Source: RPQJ01 sp963698735 (lineage in GTDB: Bacteria > Pseudomonadota > Gammaproteobacteria > Steroidobacterales > Steroidobacteraceae). From it: a stretch of DNA of 64,000 bases. Numbering within the stretch: position 1 is the stretch's first letter; each line of letters begins with the position of its first letter. Below, one piece after another: positions 26,454 through 34,776 of this stretch. Both the position numbers and the translations under genes were made by a program. The stretch is taken from NCBI GenBank assembly GCA_963698735.1, contig CAVOSA010000019.1, forward strand, positions 186,001 to 250,000, read 5' to 3'. The notes beneath the pieces were generated by a model. It saw only the letters and a list, made by a program, of their open reading frames with translations, did no database searches and was not told the origin of the DNA.

Positions 26454-27712
26454 GTACCGAGCGCATCCGCCCGGTCACGATGCCCAAGTGGGGCATCGAG
26501 ATGCAGGAAGGCACGGTCACTGCCTGGCAGGTCGAACTGGGTCGTCACGTCGACAAGGGCGATGCCCTGCTCGATGTCGAGACCGAAAAGATCGTCAATT
26601 CCGTCGAGAGCCCGGCGAGCGGCACGTTGCGACGGATGCTGGCGGAGACTGGCGACACGCTGCCGGTCGGCGCGCTGATCGCGGTGCTGTCGGAACCTGA
26701 CGTCGCGGATTCCGACATCGACGCATTCGTGCAGAACTTCAAGCCGTTCGACGCGTCGTTCGCGGAAGGGTCGGCGGCGCCCGCCATCACGCCCGCGAGC
26801 ACGGCTGAACCTGCCGCCGACGTCGCAGCGGATGCCGGTGCCGACGGCGAAGCCCGCGTCAGCCCGATCGCCCGGCGTCTCGCGGAAAAGCTGGGCATCG
26901 ACCTGTCGCAGGTCACAGGAACCGGTCGCAACGGTCGCATCTCGAAAGAAGACGTCGAGGCGTATGCCGCGCGCATGCAGCGGCCTGGAAGCCCTGCGTC
27001 GCCGGCGGCCGCTACGGCACCCCCGGCCACCGCTGCCGAACCCTCGAAGCGCGAACGCCTGACGTCGATGCGGTCCACCATCGCGCGACGCCTCACCGAG
27101 TCAAAGCGCGAGATTCCACACTACCGCCTCGTCGCCGACCTCGACATGGACGCCATGCTGCGTGTTCGGGCCGCCCTCCTCGCCGGCGGACAGAAGGTCT
27201 CGATCAATGACCTGTTGCTGCACGCCATTGCGAGGGCGTTGCCGCAACACCCGCGCATCAACGCCCAGTTCGTCGGCGACGAGTTGTTGCAGTTCACCTG
27301 CGTCGACCTCGCCGTGGCCGTGGCCACGCCCGGCGGGCTCGTGACGCCGGTCGTGCGCGACGCCGCCGGCCTTTCCGTCGCGCAGATTGCGGCTGCCGCG
27401 CGCGAACTGGCCGACAAAGCCCGCGCCGGCAAGCTGGCGCGAGAGGAAATCACGGGCGGCACGTTCACGGTTTCCAATCTCGGGATGTTCGGCGTGCGGC
27501 AGTTCGATGCGATCATCAATCCGCCGCAGGTCGCGATCCTGGCCATCGGCGCCATGGAAGAACGCCCGGTGGTTCGCGCTGGCGTGCTGGCCATCGGCCA
27601 CCGTGTCACGGTCACGCTCTCGAGCGATCACCGCGTCGTGGACGGCGCGGACGCTGCCGCATTTCTCGCCACGCTCAGGGACGTCGTCGCCAACACCGCC
27701 TCCGGAGACTGA
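26450..27712 (+). CDS. Dihydrolipoamide acyltransferase (E2) of a 2-oxoacid dehydrogenase complex
   Basis: A 420-residue E2. The single lipoyl domain (about residues 8-82) has the lipoylated lysine K47 in DVETEKIVNSVE. An Ala/Pro/Asp-rich linker follows, then the E3-binding domain (about 135-172, VSPIARRLAEKLGIDLSQ), a second linker rich in Pro/Ala, and the catalytic domain with the motif SSDHRVVDGADAAAFLA near the C-terminus. The catalytic His and Asp are intact. No E3 (dihydrolipoamide dehydrogenase) gene is in the window, so a housekeeping E3 must serve. The acyl group handed to CoA is not known. Confidence 0.92.
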   Translation: MSTERIRPVTMPKWGIEMQEGTVTAWQVELGRHVDKGDALLDVETEKIVNSVESPASGTLRRMLAETGDTLPVGALIAVLSEPDVADSDIDAFVQNFKPFDASFAEGSAAPAITPASTAEPAADVAADAGADGEARVSPIARRLAEKLGIDLSQVTGTGRNGRISKEDVEAYAARMQRPGSPASPAAATAPPATAAEPSKRERLTSMRSTIARRLTESKREIPHYRLVADLDMDAMLRVRAALLAGGQKVSINDLLLHAIARALPQHPRINAQFVGDELLQFTCVDLAVAVATPGGLVTPVVRDAAGLSVAQIAAAARELADKARAGKLAREEITGGTFTVSNLGMFGVRQFDAIINPPQVAILAIGAMEERPVVRAGVLAIGHRVTVTLSSDHRVVDGADAAAFLATLRDVVANTASGD

Positions 27713-27717
27713 ACCCG

Positions 27718-29658
27718 ATGTTCAAGCGCACGCTGCCGCTGCCCGCCATGTTCGCCCTGCTCGCCTGCGGGCTGGGCGCGAATGTTTCCCACGCGGCGGC
27801 CACTGGCGATGCCGACCCGGCCGCACCGAAGGCCGGCGCAGGCGACAACGCACCGCGCTTCGACAACAAGGCGACCGCGGTAGCACACCTCGGTGAACCG
27901 TTGTTCAACCAGTACTGCGCATCGTGTCACCTCGGGCAAGTCCCGAAGGCGCCGCACAAGATGTTCCTGCAGATGATGGCGCCCGACGCGATCTACAGCG
28001 CGCTCGACGTCGGCATCATGCGCAGCCACGCCGAGAAGTTGAGCGACGAGCAGAAGCAGCAGGTCGCGACCTACCTCGGCGGCGACCACCCGGTCTCGAC
28101 ACTGCGTGCACCCCGGTGCGAAGGCAAGGCGGCGACGTTCGATGCGACACGCAAGCCTGCGGGCTCGGGCTGGGGCATCACGCCGGAGAACACGCGCCAC
28201 ATCGACGCGGGCGACGCAGGCCTGGCTGCAGCCGACCTGCCGCGCCTCGAACTCAAGTGGGCGTTCGCGTTCCCGAACGCGCAGCGCGCGCGTTCACAGC
28301 CGGCGGTGGCCTATGGCGCCGTCTACGTGGGCAGCCAGGACGGCACGGTGTACGCACTCGACGAGGAGACAGGATGCATCCGCTGGACGTTCCGCGCGCC
28401 GGCCGAAGTGCGCACGGCAGTCATCGTGGAACCGCCCGCCCTGGCGGGCAAGCACGACGGCTCGCCGCTGGTCTTCTTCGGCGACCTGCTCGCGCGCGTC
28501 TACGCGGTGGATGCGTTCACCGGCGAGCAGCGATGGACGTACAAGGCCGACGATCACCCGAACGCGACGATCACCGGCTCGCCCTCGTTGCACGAAGGCA
28601 CGCTGTACGTGCCGGTGTCTTCGCTCGAAGTGACGTCCGCCGCGGACCCCGCCTACGAATGCTGCACCTTCCGCGGCTCGGTGGTTGCGCTCGACGCCCG
28701 GACGGGGCAGAGCCGCTGGAAGGCCTACACGATCCCGACGCCGCCGAAGGAGTCCGGCCGGACCAGGGTCGGCACGCGCGTCCTCGCGCCGTCGGGCGCG
28801 CCGGTCTGGAACTCGCCGGCGATCGATGCCAGGCGCGGCGTGCTCTACGTCGGCACGGGCGAAAACTATTCCTCGCCGGCGAATGACACCAGTGACGCGT
28901 TGATCGCGTTCCGCCTCATGGACGGGGCGATGGTCTGGCACGCGCAGAAGACGGCGAACGACGCCTGGAACGTCGCCTGCATGCTGCCCGACAATCCGAA
29001 CTGCCCGCCGGAGAACGGTCCGGACGTCGACTTCGGTGCGAGCACGATCTTGCTGCGCGACGCCAGGCAGGGCGACCTGCTGCTGGCTGGCCAGAAGTCG
29101 GGCAACGTCTACGGCGTCGATCCGGAGCAGCGCGGCAAGATCGTCTGGCGCAACAAGGTTGGGCGCGGCGGCATCCAGGGTGGCGTGCACTTCGGCATGG
29201 CGACCGACGGCGAACGTCTCTTCGTGCCGATCTCGGACATGCAGGACGAACACGACGGCCGCAAGCACGAGGCGCCCTCGCGCGCCGGCATCTATGCGCT
29301 CGATCCACGCACCGGCAAGGAGCTGTGGGCGACTCCCGCCAACGATGCGTGCGCCGGCCGCCAGTTCTGCGACCCGGGCATTTCCGCGACGATCACTTCG
29401 ATGCCCGGTGCCGTGCTCGCGGGACACATGGACGGCCGGCTGCGTGCGTATGACGCAGCGACGGGCAAGGTCGTGTGGGAAGTCGACACGACGCAGGAAT
29501 GGAAGACGGTGTCGGGCGAGGTTGCACGCGGCGGATCGTTCGGCGGCGGCGCCGGACCGATGATCGTGCACGGCAAAGTCTTCGCTGCATCGGGCTACGG
29601 GCTGTATTTCCACATGCCCGGCAACGTCCTGCTGGTCTTCGCGCCCCGCGCGCCCTAG
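27718..29658 (+). CDS. Periplasmic PQQ-type beta-propeller dehydrogenase with N-terminal cytochrome c
   Basis: A 646-residue secreted protein with a signal peptide at residues 1-26 (cleavage near SHAAA). A cytochrome c domain with the haem motif CASCH (67-71) follows, then a beta-propeller of PQQ-binding-like repeats: GSQDGTVYALDEETGCIRW, VYAVDAFTGEQRW, VVALDARTGQSRW, IYALDPRTGKELW. The layout is that of polyvinyl-alcohol-dehydrogenase-like quinoproteins, which oxidise alcohols in the periplasm and pass electrons to cytochrome c. It is last in the unit from site 2, five bases after the E2 stop. It could oxidise the growth substrate before uptake. Whether PQQ is truly bound cannot be read from the motifs. 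Confidence 0.82.
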   Translation: MFKRTLPLPAMFALLACGLGANVSHAAATGDADPAAPKAGAGDNAPRFDNKATAVAHLGEPLFNQYCASCHLGQVPKAPHKMFLQMMAPDAIYSALDVGIMRSHAEKLSDEQKQQVATYLGGDHPVSTLRAPRCEGKAATFDATRKPAGSGWGITPENTRHIDAGDAGLAAADLPRLELKWAFAFPNAQRARSQPAVAYGAVYVGSQDGTVYALDEETGCIRWTFRAPAEVRTAVIVEPPALAGKHDGSPLVFFGDLLARVYAVDAFTGEQRWTYKADDHPNATITGSPSLHEGTLYVPVSSLEVTSAADPAYECCTFRGSVVALDARTGQSRWKAYTIPTPPKESGRTRVGTRVLAPSGAPVWNSPAIDARRGVLYVGTGENYSSPANDTSDALIAFRLMDGAMVWHAQKTANDAWNVACMLPDNPNCPPENGPDVDFGASTILLRDARQGDLLLAGQKSGNVYGVDPEQRGKIVWRNKVGRGGIQGGVHFGMATDGERLFVPISDMQDEHDGRKHEAPSRAGIYALDPRTGKELWATPANDACAGRQFCDPGISATITSMPGAVLAGHMDGRLRAYDAATGKVVWEVDTTQEWKTVSGEVARGGSFGGGAGPMIVHGKVFAASGYGLYFHMPGNVLLVFAPRAP

Positions 29659-29685
29659 TCAGGAACGCAGGGCAGCGTCACCTGC

Positions 29686-29976
29686 TCAGGCGACGAAGTC
29701 GAAGAACTTGAGGTCCATGTCGCCGGCGACGGTCGCCAGGATCGGCGGCACCAGCCGGTCATGGAACGCGGTCGTCTGGTGATACTGGAACGCGGCATCG
29801 TCCTTGAACCGCCCATAGACCACGTAGGTGTCCGGGTTGTCGCGCGAGCGGATGATGTCGTAGACCTTGGTGTCGGGCTCGCTCGCGTGCGTGAGTTCCG
29901 ACAGCTCGGCCTGCAGGCGCTCGAACTCGGCCTCGTGGCCCGGCTTGATCTTGAGTGTGGCGATGAAAACGGTCAT
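29686..29976 (-). CDS. ABM-domain (quinol monooxygenase-like) protein 1
   Basis: A 96-residue dimeric alpha/beta-barrel protein of the antibiotic biosynthesis monooxygenase family. The start MTVFIATLKIKPGHEAEFER and the middle YVVYGRFKDDAAFQYHQ are typical. ABM proteins oxidise quinols or anthrones without cofactors, degrade haem, or serve as small auxiliary enzymes. It is second in a leftward pair with the ABM protein at 30014 (37-bp gap), read from operator site 3, so it belongs to the catabolic regulon. Substrate unknown. Confidence 0.8.
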   Translation of the reverse strand: MTVFIATLKIKPGHEAEFERLQAELSELTHASEPDTKVYDIIRSRDNPDTYVVYGRFKDDAAFQYHQTTAFHDRLVPPILATVAGDMDLKFFDFVA

Positions 29977-30013
29977 GAGTGCGCAATCCTCGTCGCAGCG
30001 GCGGTGGGTGGCT

Positions 30014-30310
30014 TCAGGCCTTGAAAGGATCCAGGTACTCGCGCTCCCAAGTGCCGTCGATGCACTCGACGATCTTCGGGCCGATGGCCGCGAGCCAGGC
30101 GGAATTCATGTGCGCATGTTCCAGCTCCTCGGTCGGGAACGACTCGAGGACCGCATAACGCCGCGGTTCGCGCAGCTTGAAGAACTCGTAGTAGATGACG
30201 CCAGGCTCATTGGCCTTCACCTTGGCGGTGAGTTCGTTGCAGGCATCCACGAAATCCTGTTCCCGGCCCGGCTTGACCGTCATGCGGGAAATGAACGTAA
30301 TCCGCGACAT
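30014..30310 (-). CDS. ABM-domain (quinol monooxygenase-like) protein 2
   Basis: A 98-residue paralogue of the previous gene product. MTVKPGREQDFVDACNELT and YYEFFKLREPRRYAVLE are family blocks, and the pattern EELEHAHMNSAW carries the histidine region often near the active site. It is the first gene leftward of operator site 3, with a -10-like TACCAT at 30349-30344. Two adjacent, different ABM genes may make a heterodimer or two separate activities on quinone or hydroquinone intermediates. Confidence 0.82.
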   Translation of the reverse strand: MSRITFISRMTVKPGREQDFVDACNELTAKVKANEPGVIYYEFFKLREPRRYAVLESFPTEELEHAHMNSAWLAAIGPKIVECIDGTWEREYLDPFKA

Positions 30311-30343
30311 CCAGGCTCCCCTCTGCTGGCGTGGTGGCGGTCG

Positions 30344-30413
30344 ATGGTAGCACCCGGCCCGGCCAGAAAGAAACAGTCAAGCCTGTTTCTTTTCTGGCGC
30401 GATCCGGTACATT
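30344..30413. promoter_or_regulatory. Shared palindromic operator, site 3, with divergent -10 hexamers
   Basis: AAACAGTCAAGCCTGTTT (30371-30388) lies inside a longer, nearly perfect inverted repeat spanning 30363-30397 (arms beginning CCAGAAA and ending TTTTCTGG). A rightward TACATT (30408-30413) is 19 bp away and a leftward TACCAT (30349-30344) 21 bp away. It controls the Rieske ferredoxin unit to the right and the ABM pair to the left. Confidence 0.75.
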
Positions 30414-30450
30414 TCCACAGCCGCGCAAATCCTGGCGCGAGGTGCACGTC

Positions 30451-30768
30451 TTGTCCGAGCGACCTTACCTGCCTGCCTTCCCGCTTGCCGAGCTGGCGCC
30501 CGGCACGATGCGCTGCGTCGAAGTCGGCGCCGAACCGGTGCTGATCGTCCATACCAAGGACGGTGGCGTGCACGCCGTCCACAACGTCTGCAGCCACGCT
30601 TACGCAAAAATGGACGAAGGCCGGCTGCGCGGCACCCGTGTCATCTGCCCGCTGCACGGCGCGAGCTTCGACGTGCGCACGGGCGCAGTGCTCGGCGCGC
30701 CGGCCAACGCGCCGCTGCGGAGTTTCCCGGTGCGCGTCGTGGACGGGCGCATCGAAGTCCAGGTCTGA
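30451..30768 (+). CDS. Rieske-type [2Fe-2S] ferredoxin
   Basis: A 105-residue electron carrier, probably feeding one or more of the three Rieske oxygenases in the window. Cluster ligands are C47/H49 (NVCSHAYAKM) and C66/H69 (VICPLHGASFDVRTG). The open frame runs 40 codons further upstream, but it would then cross operator site 3 and its -10. TTG at 30451 lies eight bases after GAGG (30439-30442), about 30 bases from the predicted transcription start, and matches the normal family length. The acyl-CoA dehydrogenase gene follows after 30 bp. Confidence 0.88.
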   Translation: MSERPYLPAFPLAELAPGTMRCVEVGAEPVLIVHTKDGGVHAVHNVCSHAYAKMDEGRLRGTRVICPLHGASFDVRTGAVLGAPANAPLRSFPVRVVDGRIEVQV

Positions 30769-30798
30769 AACTAAAACGTTGCGAACGAGGATGCCCGC

Positions 30799-31959
30799 GT
30801 GAACTTCAAGCTGACCGAGGAACAGCGCTCGCTGCAGGAAGCCGCGCGCACCTACGCACGGGCGAAACTGCCGGCCCTCGCCCGGGAGTGCGAGGAGACC
30901 GGCCACGCGCCGGACCGCGCGCTGCTGCGCGAATTCGCCGAGATGGGTTTCCTCGGCGTCAACGTGCCCGAGCGTTACGGCGGCCTCGGTCTCGGCAACG
31001 TCGAAGCGCTGCTGGTGCTCGAGGAGTTCGGCAAGATTTCCTCCGCCGTGGCGTTCCCGGTGTTCGAATCGTGCGTTGGTCCAGTGCGCGCGATCGAACG
31101 GTTTGCGTCGGAGTCGCTCAGGCAACGCATCGTGCCGGCCGTGTGCCGCGGTGAGATCCAGGTGGCGGTGTCGATGTCGGAGCCACAGGCCGGATCCGCG
31201 CTCACGGACCTGACCACGCGGGCGGAAACCCGCGGCGACAAGGTCGTGCTGAACGGCACCAAGCGCTGGTGCTCGGGCGGCGGCCACGCCGACGGCTACG
31301 TCGTGTACTGCCGTATGTCGAAGGACGAAGGTGCACGCGGCATCGGCGCCGTCTACGTTGAGAAGGACGCACCCGGCGTCACCTTCGGCCAGCCGGAATC
31401 GCTGATGGGGTTCCGCGGTGTGCCCTCGTCCGACATCTATTTCGACAACGCAACCGTGCCTGCCGACAACGTCGTCGTGCCTGCGGGTGGTTTCAAGAAA
31501 CTGATGGAAGCGTTCGACCTCGAACGCTGCGGCAACGCGACGATGGGACTCGCGCAGGCTTCCGGCGCGCTCGAAGACGTGCTCGCCTACGTGCAGGAGC
31601 GCGAGCAGTTCGGCAAGCATCTCATCGAGTTCCAGGGCGTGCAGATCAAGCTCGCCGAGATGAAGATGCGTGTCGAAGCGGCGCGGCTGCTGATCCACCG
31701 CGCCGCATCGAACGCCCAGGACGGCCTGCCGAGCATTCTCGACTCGTCGCTGGCCAAGTGCTTCGCGAACGAGATCGCGCGCGAAGTCTGCGGCCACGCG
31801 GTGCAGCTCATGGGTGGCTACGGCTACTCGCGCGAGTACCCGATGGAGCGGCGCCTGCGCGACGCCTGGGGCTGGGGCATCGCGGGCGGCGCGATCGACA
31901 TCCAGAAGGTCAACATCGCGGGCGCGATGGTCGGTCGCCGATTCGACCAGAGACGCTGA
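30799..31959 (+). CDS. Acyl-CoA dehydrogenase family protein
   Basis: A 386-residue flavoprotein that introduces a double bond next to a CoA thioester and hands electrons to ETF, consistent with the ETF-QO gene at the left edge. The N-terminal domain starts LTEEQRSLQEAARTYARAKL. The FAD-binding block is VAVSMSEPQAGSALTDLTTR, the middle domain has GTKRWCSGGGHADGYVVY, and the C-terminal signature is QLMGGYGYSREYPMERRLRD. The length is normal. A GTG start with GAGG eight bases upstream was chosen. It is followed three bases later by the CoA-transferase gene. Confidence 0.9.
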   Translation: MNFKLTEEQRSLQEAARTYARAKLPALARECEETGHAPDRALLREFAEMGFLGVNVPERYGGLGLGNVEALLVLEEFGKISSAVAFPVFESCVGPVRAIERFASESLRQRIVPAVCRGEIQVAVSMSEPQAGSALTDLTTRAETRGDKVVLNGTKRWCSGGGHADGYVVYCRMSKDEGARGIGAVYVEKDAPGVTFGQPESLMGFRGVPSSDIYFDNATVPADNVVVPAGGFKKLMEAFDLERCGNATMGLAQASGALEDVLAYVQEREQFGKHLIEFQGVQIKLAEMKMRVEAARLLIHRAASNAQDGLPSILDSSLAKCFANEIAREVCGHAVQLMGGYGYSREYPMERRLRDAWGWGIAGGAIDIQKVNIAGAMVGRRFDQRR

Positions 31960-31962
31960 ACC

Positions 31963-33150
31963 GTGTCCGTGCTGGCTGGAGTGCGGGTACTTGACTTCGG
32001 CCGCTACGTGGCGGGCCCGTACTGCGCGACGCTGCTGGGCTACCTCGGCGCGGAGGTGATCCGCATCGAGAAACGGGACGGCGGCGAGGATCGCTACATC
32101 GCGCCGATCGCCAAATCCGGCGAAGGCGGCGTTTTCTTCCAGACCGCCTGCAACAAGAAATCGCTCACGCTCGATCCGTCGAGCCCGCAGGGCCGTGAGA
32201 TCGTGCGGCGGCTGGTGCAGACCGCGGACGTCGTCGTTGCGAACCTGCCGCCCTCGGGACTCAGGTCGCTGGGCCTCGATTATGCGAGCCTGACCGCGAT
32301 CCGTTCCGACATCATCCTGGTGACGCAGACATCGTTCGGTGACGCAGGGCCGCTCAGTGAGCGCGGCGGATTCGACGGCGTCGGACAGGCCATGTCGGGG
32401 GCGATGTACATGACCGGCATGCCGGGCCATCCAGTCAAGTCTGCTGCCCCCTACGTCGATTACTCGACTGCGGTGCTGTCGGCCTTCGGCACGCTCGCGG
32501 CGCTGATGCAACGCGCGCAGACGGGCCAGGGCCAGGAAGTGAAGACCAGCCTGCTCGGCACCGCAATGTCAGTGTTCGGCTCGCACCTGGTCGAGCAGAG
32601 CGCGCTCGGCATCGACCGCGTGCCGACGGGAAATCGTGTGCAGACCTCCGCGCCTTCCGACGTCTTTGCGACACGCGACGGCCACGTTCTCACGCACACG
32701 GTCGGCAACGGGCTCTTCCGGCGCTGGGCGAAGCTGATGGGCGACGCCGACCGCTGGATCGGTGACGCGCGCTTCCAGTCCGACCAGTCGCGCGGCGACC
32801 ACAGCGAGGAGATTCTCGCGCGCATGCGGCAGTGGTGCGGGGAGCGCACGACTGAGGAGGCTTTGCGGGAACTGCAGGCGGCTGGCCTGCCGTCCGGGCC
32901 CGTGCACGACCTGCAGCAGGCGATCGACCACCCGCAGGTGGCCGCGATGCAGATCCTGCGACAGGTCACGGACTTTCCGGGCCTGCAGCGGCCGGCCGCC
33001 GTGCCGGACCTCCCGGTCCGGCTGTCGGTTTCGGGCGGCGGCATTACGCAGCGCCCGCCGCTGCTCGGCGAGCACACAGACGAAGTGCTGGGCGGACTCG
33101 GCTATTCGTTGGAAGAAATCGCCGCGCTTCGCGACAAGCAGGTGATCTGA
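31963..33150 (+). CDS. CaiB/BaiF-type (family III) CoA-transferase
   Basis: A 395-residue enzyme that moves CoA between carboxylic acids, which would save ATP when activating a pathway acid. LAGVRVLDFGRYVAGPYCAT is the family N-terminus, followed by YLGAEVIRIEKRDGGEDRY, the ADVVVANLPPSGLRSLGLDY block and RGGFDGVGQAMSGAMYMTG. The C-terminal part has HPQVAAMQILRQV, typical of the L-carnitine/formyl-CoA transferase family. It starts with GTG almost directly after the dehydrogenase stop, so the two enzymes likely act in sequence. Donor and acceptor are unknown. Confidence 0.88.
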   Translation: MSVLAGVRVLDFGRYVAGPYCATLLGYLGAEVIRIEKRDGGEDRYIAPIAKSGEGGVFFQTACNKKSLTLDPSSPQGREIVRRLVQTADVVVANLPPSGLRSLGLDYASLTAIRSDIILVTQTSFGDAGPLSERGGFDGVGQAMSGAMYMTGMPGHPVKSAAPYVDYSTAVLSAFGTLAALMQRAQTGQGQEVKTSLLGTAMSVFGSHLVEQSALGIDRVPTGNRVQTSAPSDVFATRDGHVLTHTVGNGLFRRWAKLMGDADRWIGDARFQSDQSRGDHSEEILARMRQWCGERTTEEALRELQAAGLPSGPVHDLQQAIDHPQVAAMQILRQVTDFPGLQRPAAVPDLPVRLSVSGGGITQRPPLLGEHTDEVLGGLGYSLEEIAALRDKQVI

Positions 33151-33169
33151 GCGCGCCCGCGATGGGGCG

Positions 33170-34078
33170 TCAATCGAGCCGCGTGACCCTGTAACCCAGC
33201 CGCGGGAAGTGCACGACGACGTCACCGCACTGCTCGTGCGAACGAGCCACGCCAACCTCGTTCCAGTCCAGCGACACGAGCCTGCCCTGCACGGCGCCGC
33301 GCCGCGTATCGTCCGGTGCAACTTCGACGAGCATGCCGGCCTGCAGGTCCTGCGCGTCGCCGGCGGTCACCGCGCACGCAGCCGGCTGCGCCGCGCGCGC
33401 GACCGCAAAGGCCTCGCTGGCGCTGCACTCGATGCGGCGTCCTTCGCCGAGCGCCGCCACCCGGTTCTCCCAGGCCTGCATGCGGGTGAATGCGCCGAAC
33501 AGTTCGTTCACTCCGGGCACAGACGCCCGCGTGAACCACGGGACGGTCCAGGCGTGCACGTCGAACAGTCCTGGCGAGCTGCCGCAAAGGAACGCTCGCC
33601 CGTCCGATAACTGCTGCTCGATGAACCCCGCGTGCGTTCGCAGCTGCGAGCGCGCGTGGCCGAGATCGATGCCGTCAAAATCCACGTCGGGAAACAACCC
33701 CTGTCGGTCCTGGCGAAACTCCGCCGGCCACATCGAACTGGTCACACCGATGGCCATGTGCAGGCCGGCACGAAAGAATGCGTCGGCCCATTTCACCGCG
33801 GCATAGGTCATGCCGGCGTTGCCGCCGGGAAACAGTGACGGCTCCGGACAGCGAGCCTCGAGTTCGCGCGCGATGCGCTGCGAATCGATGTAGACGTCGG
33901 CGCCGATCTGCAGCACCGGCGTGCCGCGGTAGCCGCCCGTGAGCGCGAGCAGGTCGTCTTTCGGCGGCATCATGGGTGTGATGACCGAACGCCACTCGAG
34001 CCCCTTGATGCCCAGCATGCGCAGCACGCGCTGCGTGAAGGGCGAGGCGTCATAGTGATGCAGGATCAGCTCGGTCAT
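33170..34078 (-). CDS. Glutathione S-transferase family protein with C-terminal extension (GST-c)
   Basis: A 302-residue protein. The thioredoxin-like N-terminal domain is clear (ELILHHYDASPFTQRVLRML, TPVLQIGADVYIDSQRIARE), followed by a helical GST C-terminal domain to about residue 230. Then comes an extra segment of about 65 residues containing LVEVAPDDTRRGAVQGRLVS and VVVHFPRLGYRV, also present in the GST at 34773. The ATG at 34078 overlaps the upstream GST stop by four bases; the longer open frame upstream lies inside that gene. It is last of three coupled leftward GST genes from operator site 4. Such GSTs may open epoxides or isomerise intermediates. Confidence 0.83.
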   Translation of the reverse strand: MTELILHHYDASPFTQRVLRMLGIKGLEWRSVITPMMPPKDDLLALTGGYRGTPVLQIGADVYIDSQRIARELEARCPEPSLFPGGNAGMTYAAVKWADAFFRAGLHMAIGVTSSMWPAEFRQDRQGLFPDVDFDGIDLGHARSQLRTHAGFIEQQLSDGRAFLCGSSPGLFDVHAWTVPWFTRASVPGVNELFGAFTRMQAWENRVAALGEGRRIECSASEAFAVARAAQPAACAVTAGDAQDLQAGMLVEVAPDDTRRGAVQGRLVSLDWNEVGVARSHEQCGDVVVHFPRLGYRVTRLD

Positions 34079-34776
34079 GGCTCGTGCTCCCTTCGCTGCT
34101 GTTCGACGAACTGTGCCGTCTGCCCGTACAGGAACTTGTAGGCCTCGGCGTCCGCACTGCGCTCGTGCCCCCTGGCGTAGGCGCGCATCGTCGCAGGACG
34201 GTCGCGCACTGCCCCGAACCAGCGCTGCACGTCGGGAAAGTCCTCCAGCGCCTGTCCTTGCCGCTCGTGCGAAACGATCCACGGCCAGCAGGCGATGTCG
34301 GCGATCGAATACTCGCCGGCGATGAACTCACGGCCAGCGAGCCGCCGCTGCAGCACGCCGTACAGGCGGTTCACTTCATCCGTGTAACGCCTGATGCCGT
34401 AGGGCACGACTTCCGGTGCAAAGGCGCGGAAGTGATGCGCCTGCCCGGCCATCGGCCCGAGTCCCGCGACCTGCCAGTACAGCCACTGCAGCACTGCGTA
34501 GCGGCCATGCACGTCACGCGGCAGCAGCATTCCCGTCTTTTCCGCGAGATACTGCAGGATCGCGCCGGACTCGAAGATCGACAGCGGCCCGCCCGGCGCA
34601 TCGTGGTCGACGATTGCAGGGATGCGGTTGTTGGGACTGATGCGCAGGAATTCCGGCTCGAACTGCGCACCGCGCAGGATGTTCACCTCGACGATCCGGT
34701 ACGGCAGGCCGCATTCCTCGAGCATCATCGGGATCTTGAGTCCGTTTGGCGACGGGTAGAAGTGAACGTCGATCAT
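34075..34776 (-). CDS. Glutathione S-transferase family protein, Ure2p/YghU-like (GST-b)
   Basis: A 233-residue GST of the Nu/Ure2p-like type. MIDVHFYPSPNGLKIPMMLE, the cis-proline region ISPNNRIPAIVDHD and the FESGAILQYLAEKTG block are characteristic, followed by LQWLYWQVAGLGPMAGQAHH. Proteins of this class have disulfide reductase or glutathione-linked activities. It overlaps the genes on both sides by four bases (ATGA at each junction), so the three GSTs are translationally coupled. Unlike its neighbours it lacks the C-terminal extension. Confidence 0.87.
   Translation of the reverse strand: MIDVHFYPSPNGLKIPMMLEECGLPYRIVEVNILRGAQFEPEFLRISPNNRIPAIVDHDAPGGPLSIFESGAILQYLAEKTGMLLPRDVHGRYAVLQWLYWQVAGLGPMAGQAHHFRAFAPEVVPYGIRRYTDEVNRLYGVLQRRLAGREFIAGEYSIADIACWPWIVSHERQGQALEDFPDVQRWFGAVRDRPATMRAYARGHERSADAEAYKFLYGQTAQFVEQQRREHEP

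Noticed and set aside
30280..32511. A 743-codon minus-strand open frame opposite the ferredoxin, acyl-CoA dehydrogenase and CoA-transferase genes
   Set aside because: No recognisable motif; the opposite strand is fully accounted for by conserved proteins and the operator lies inside it.
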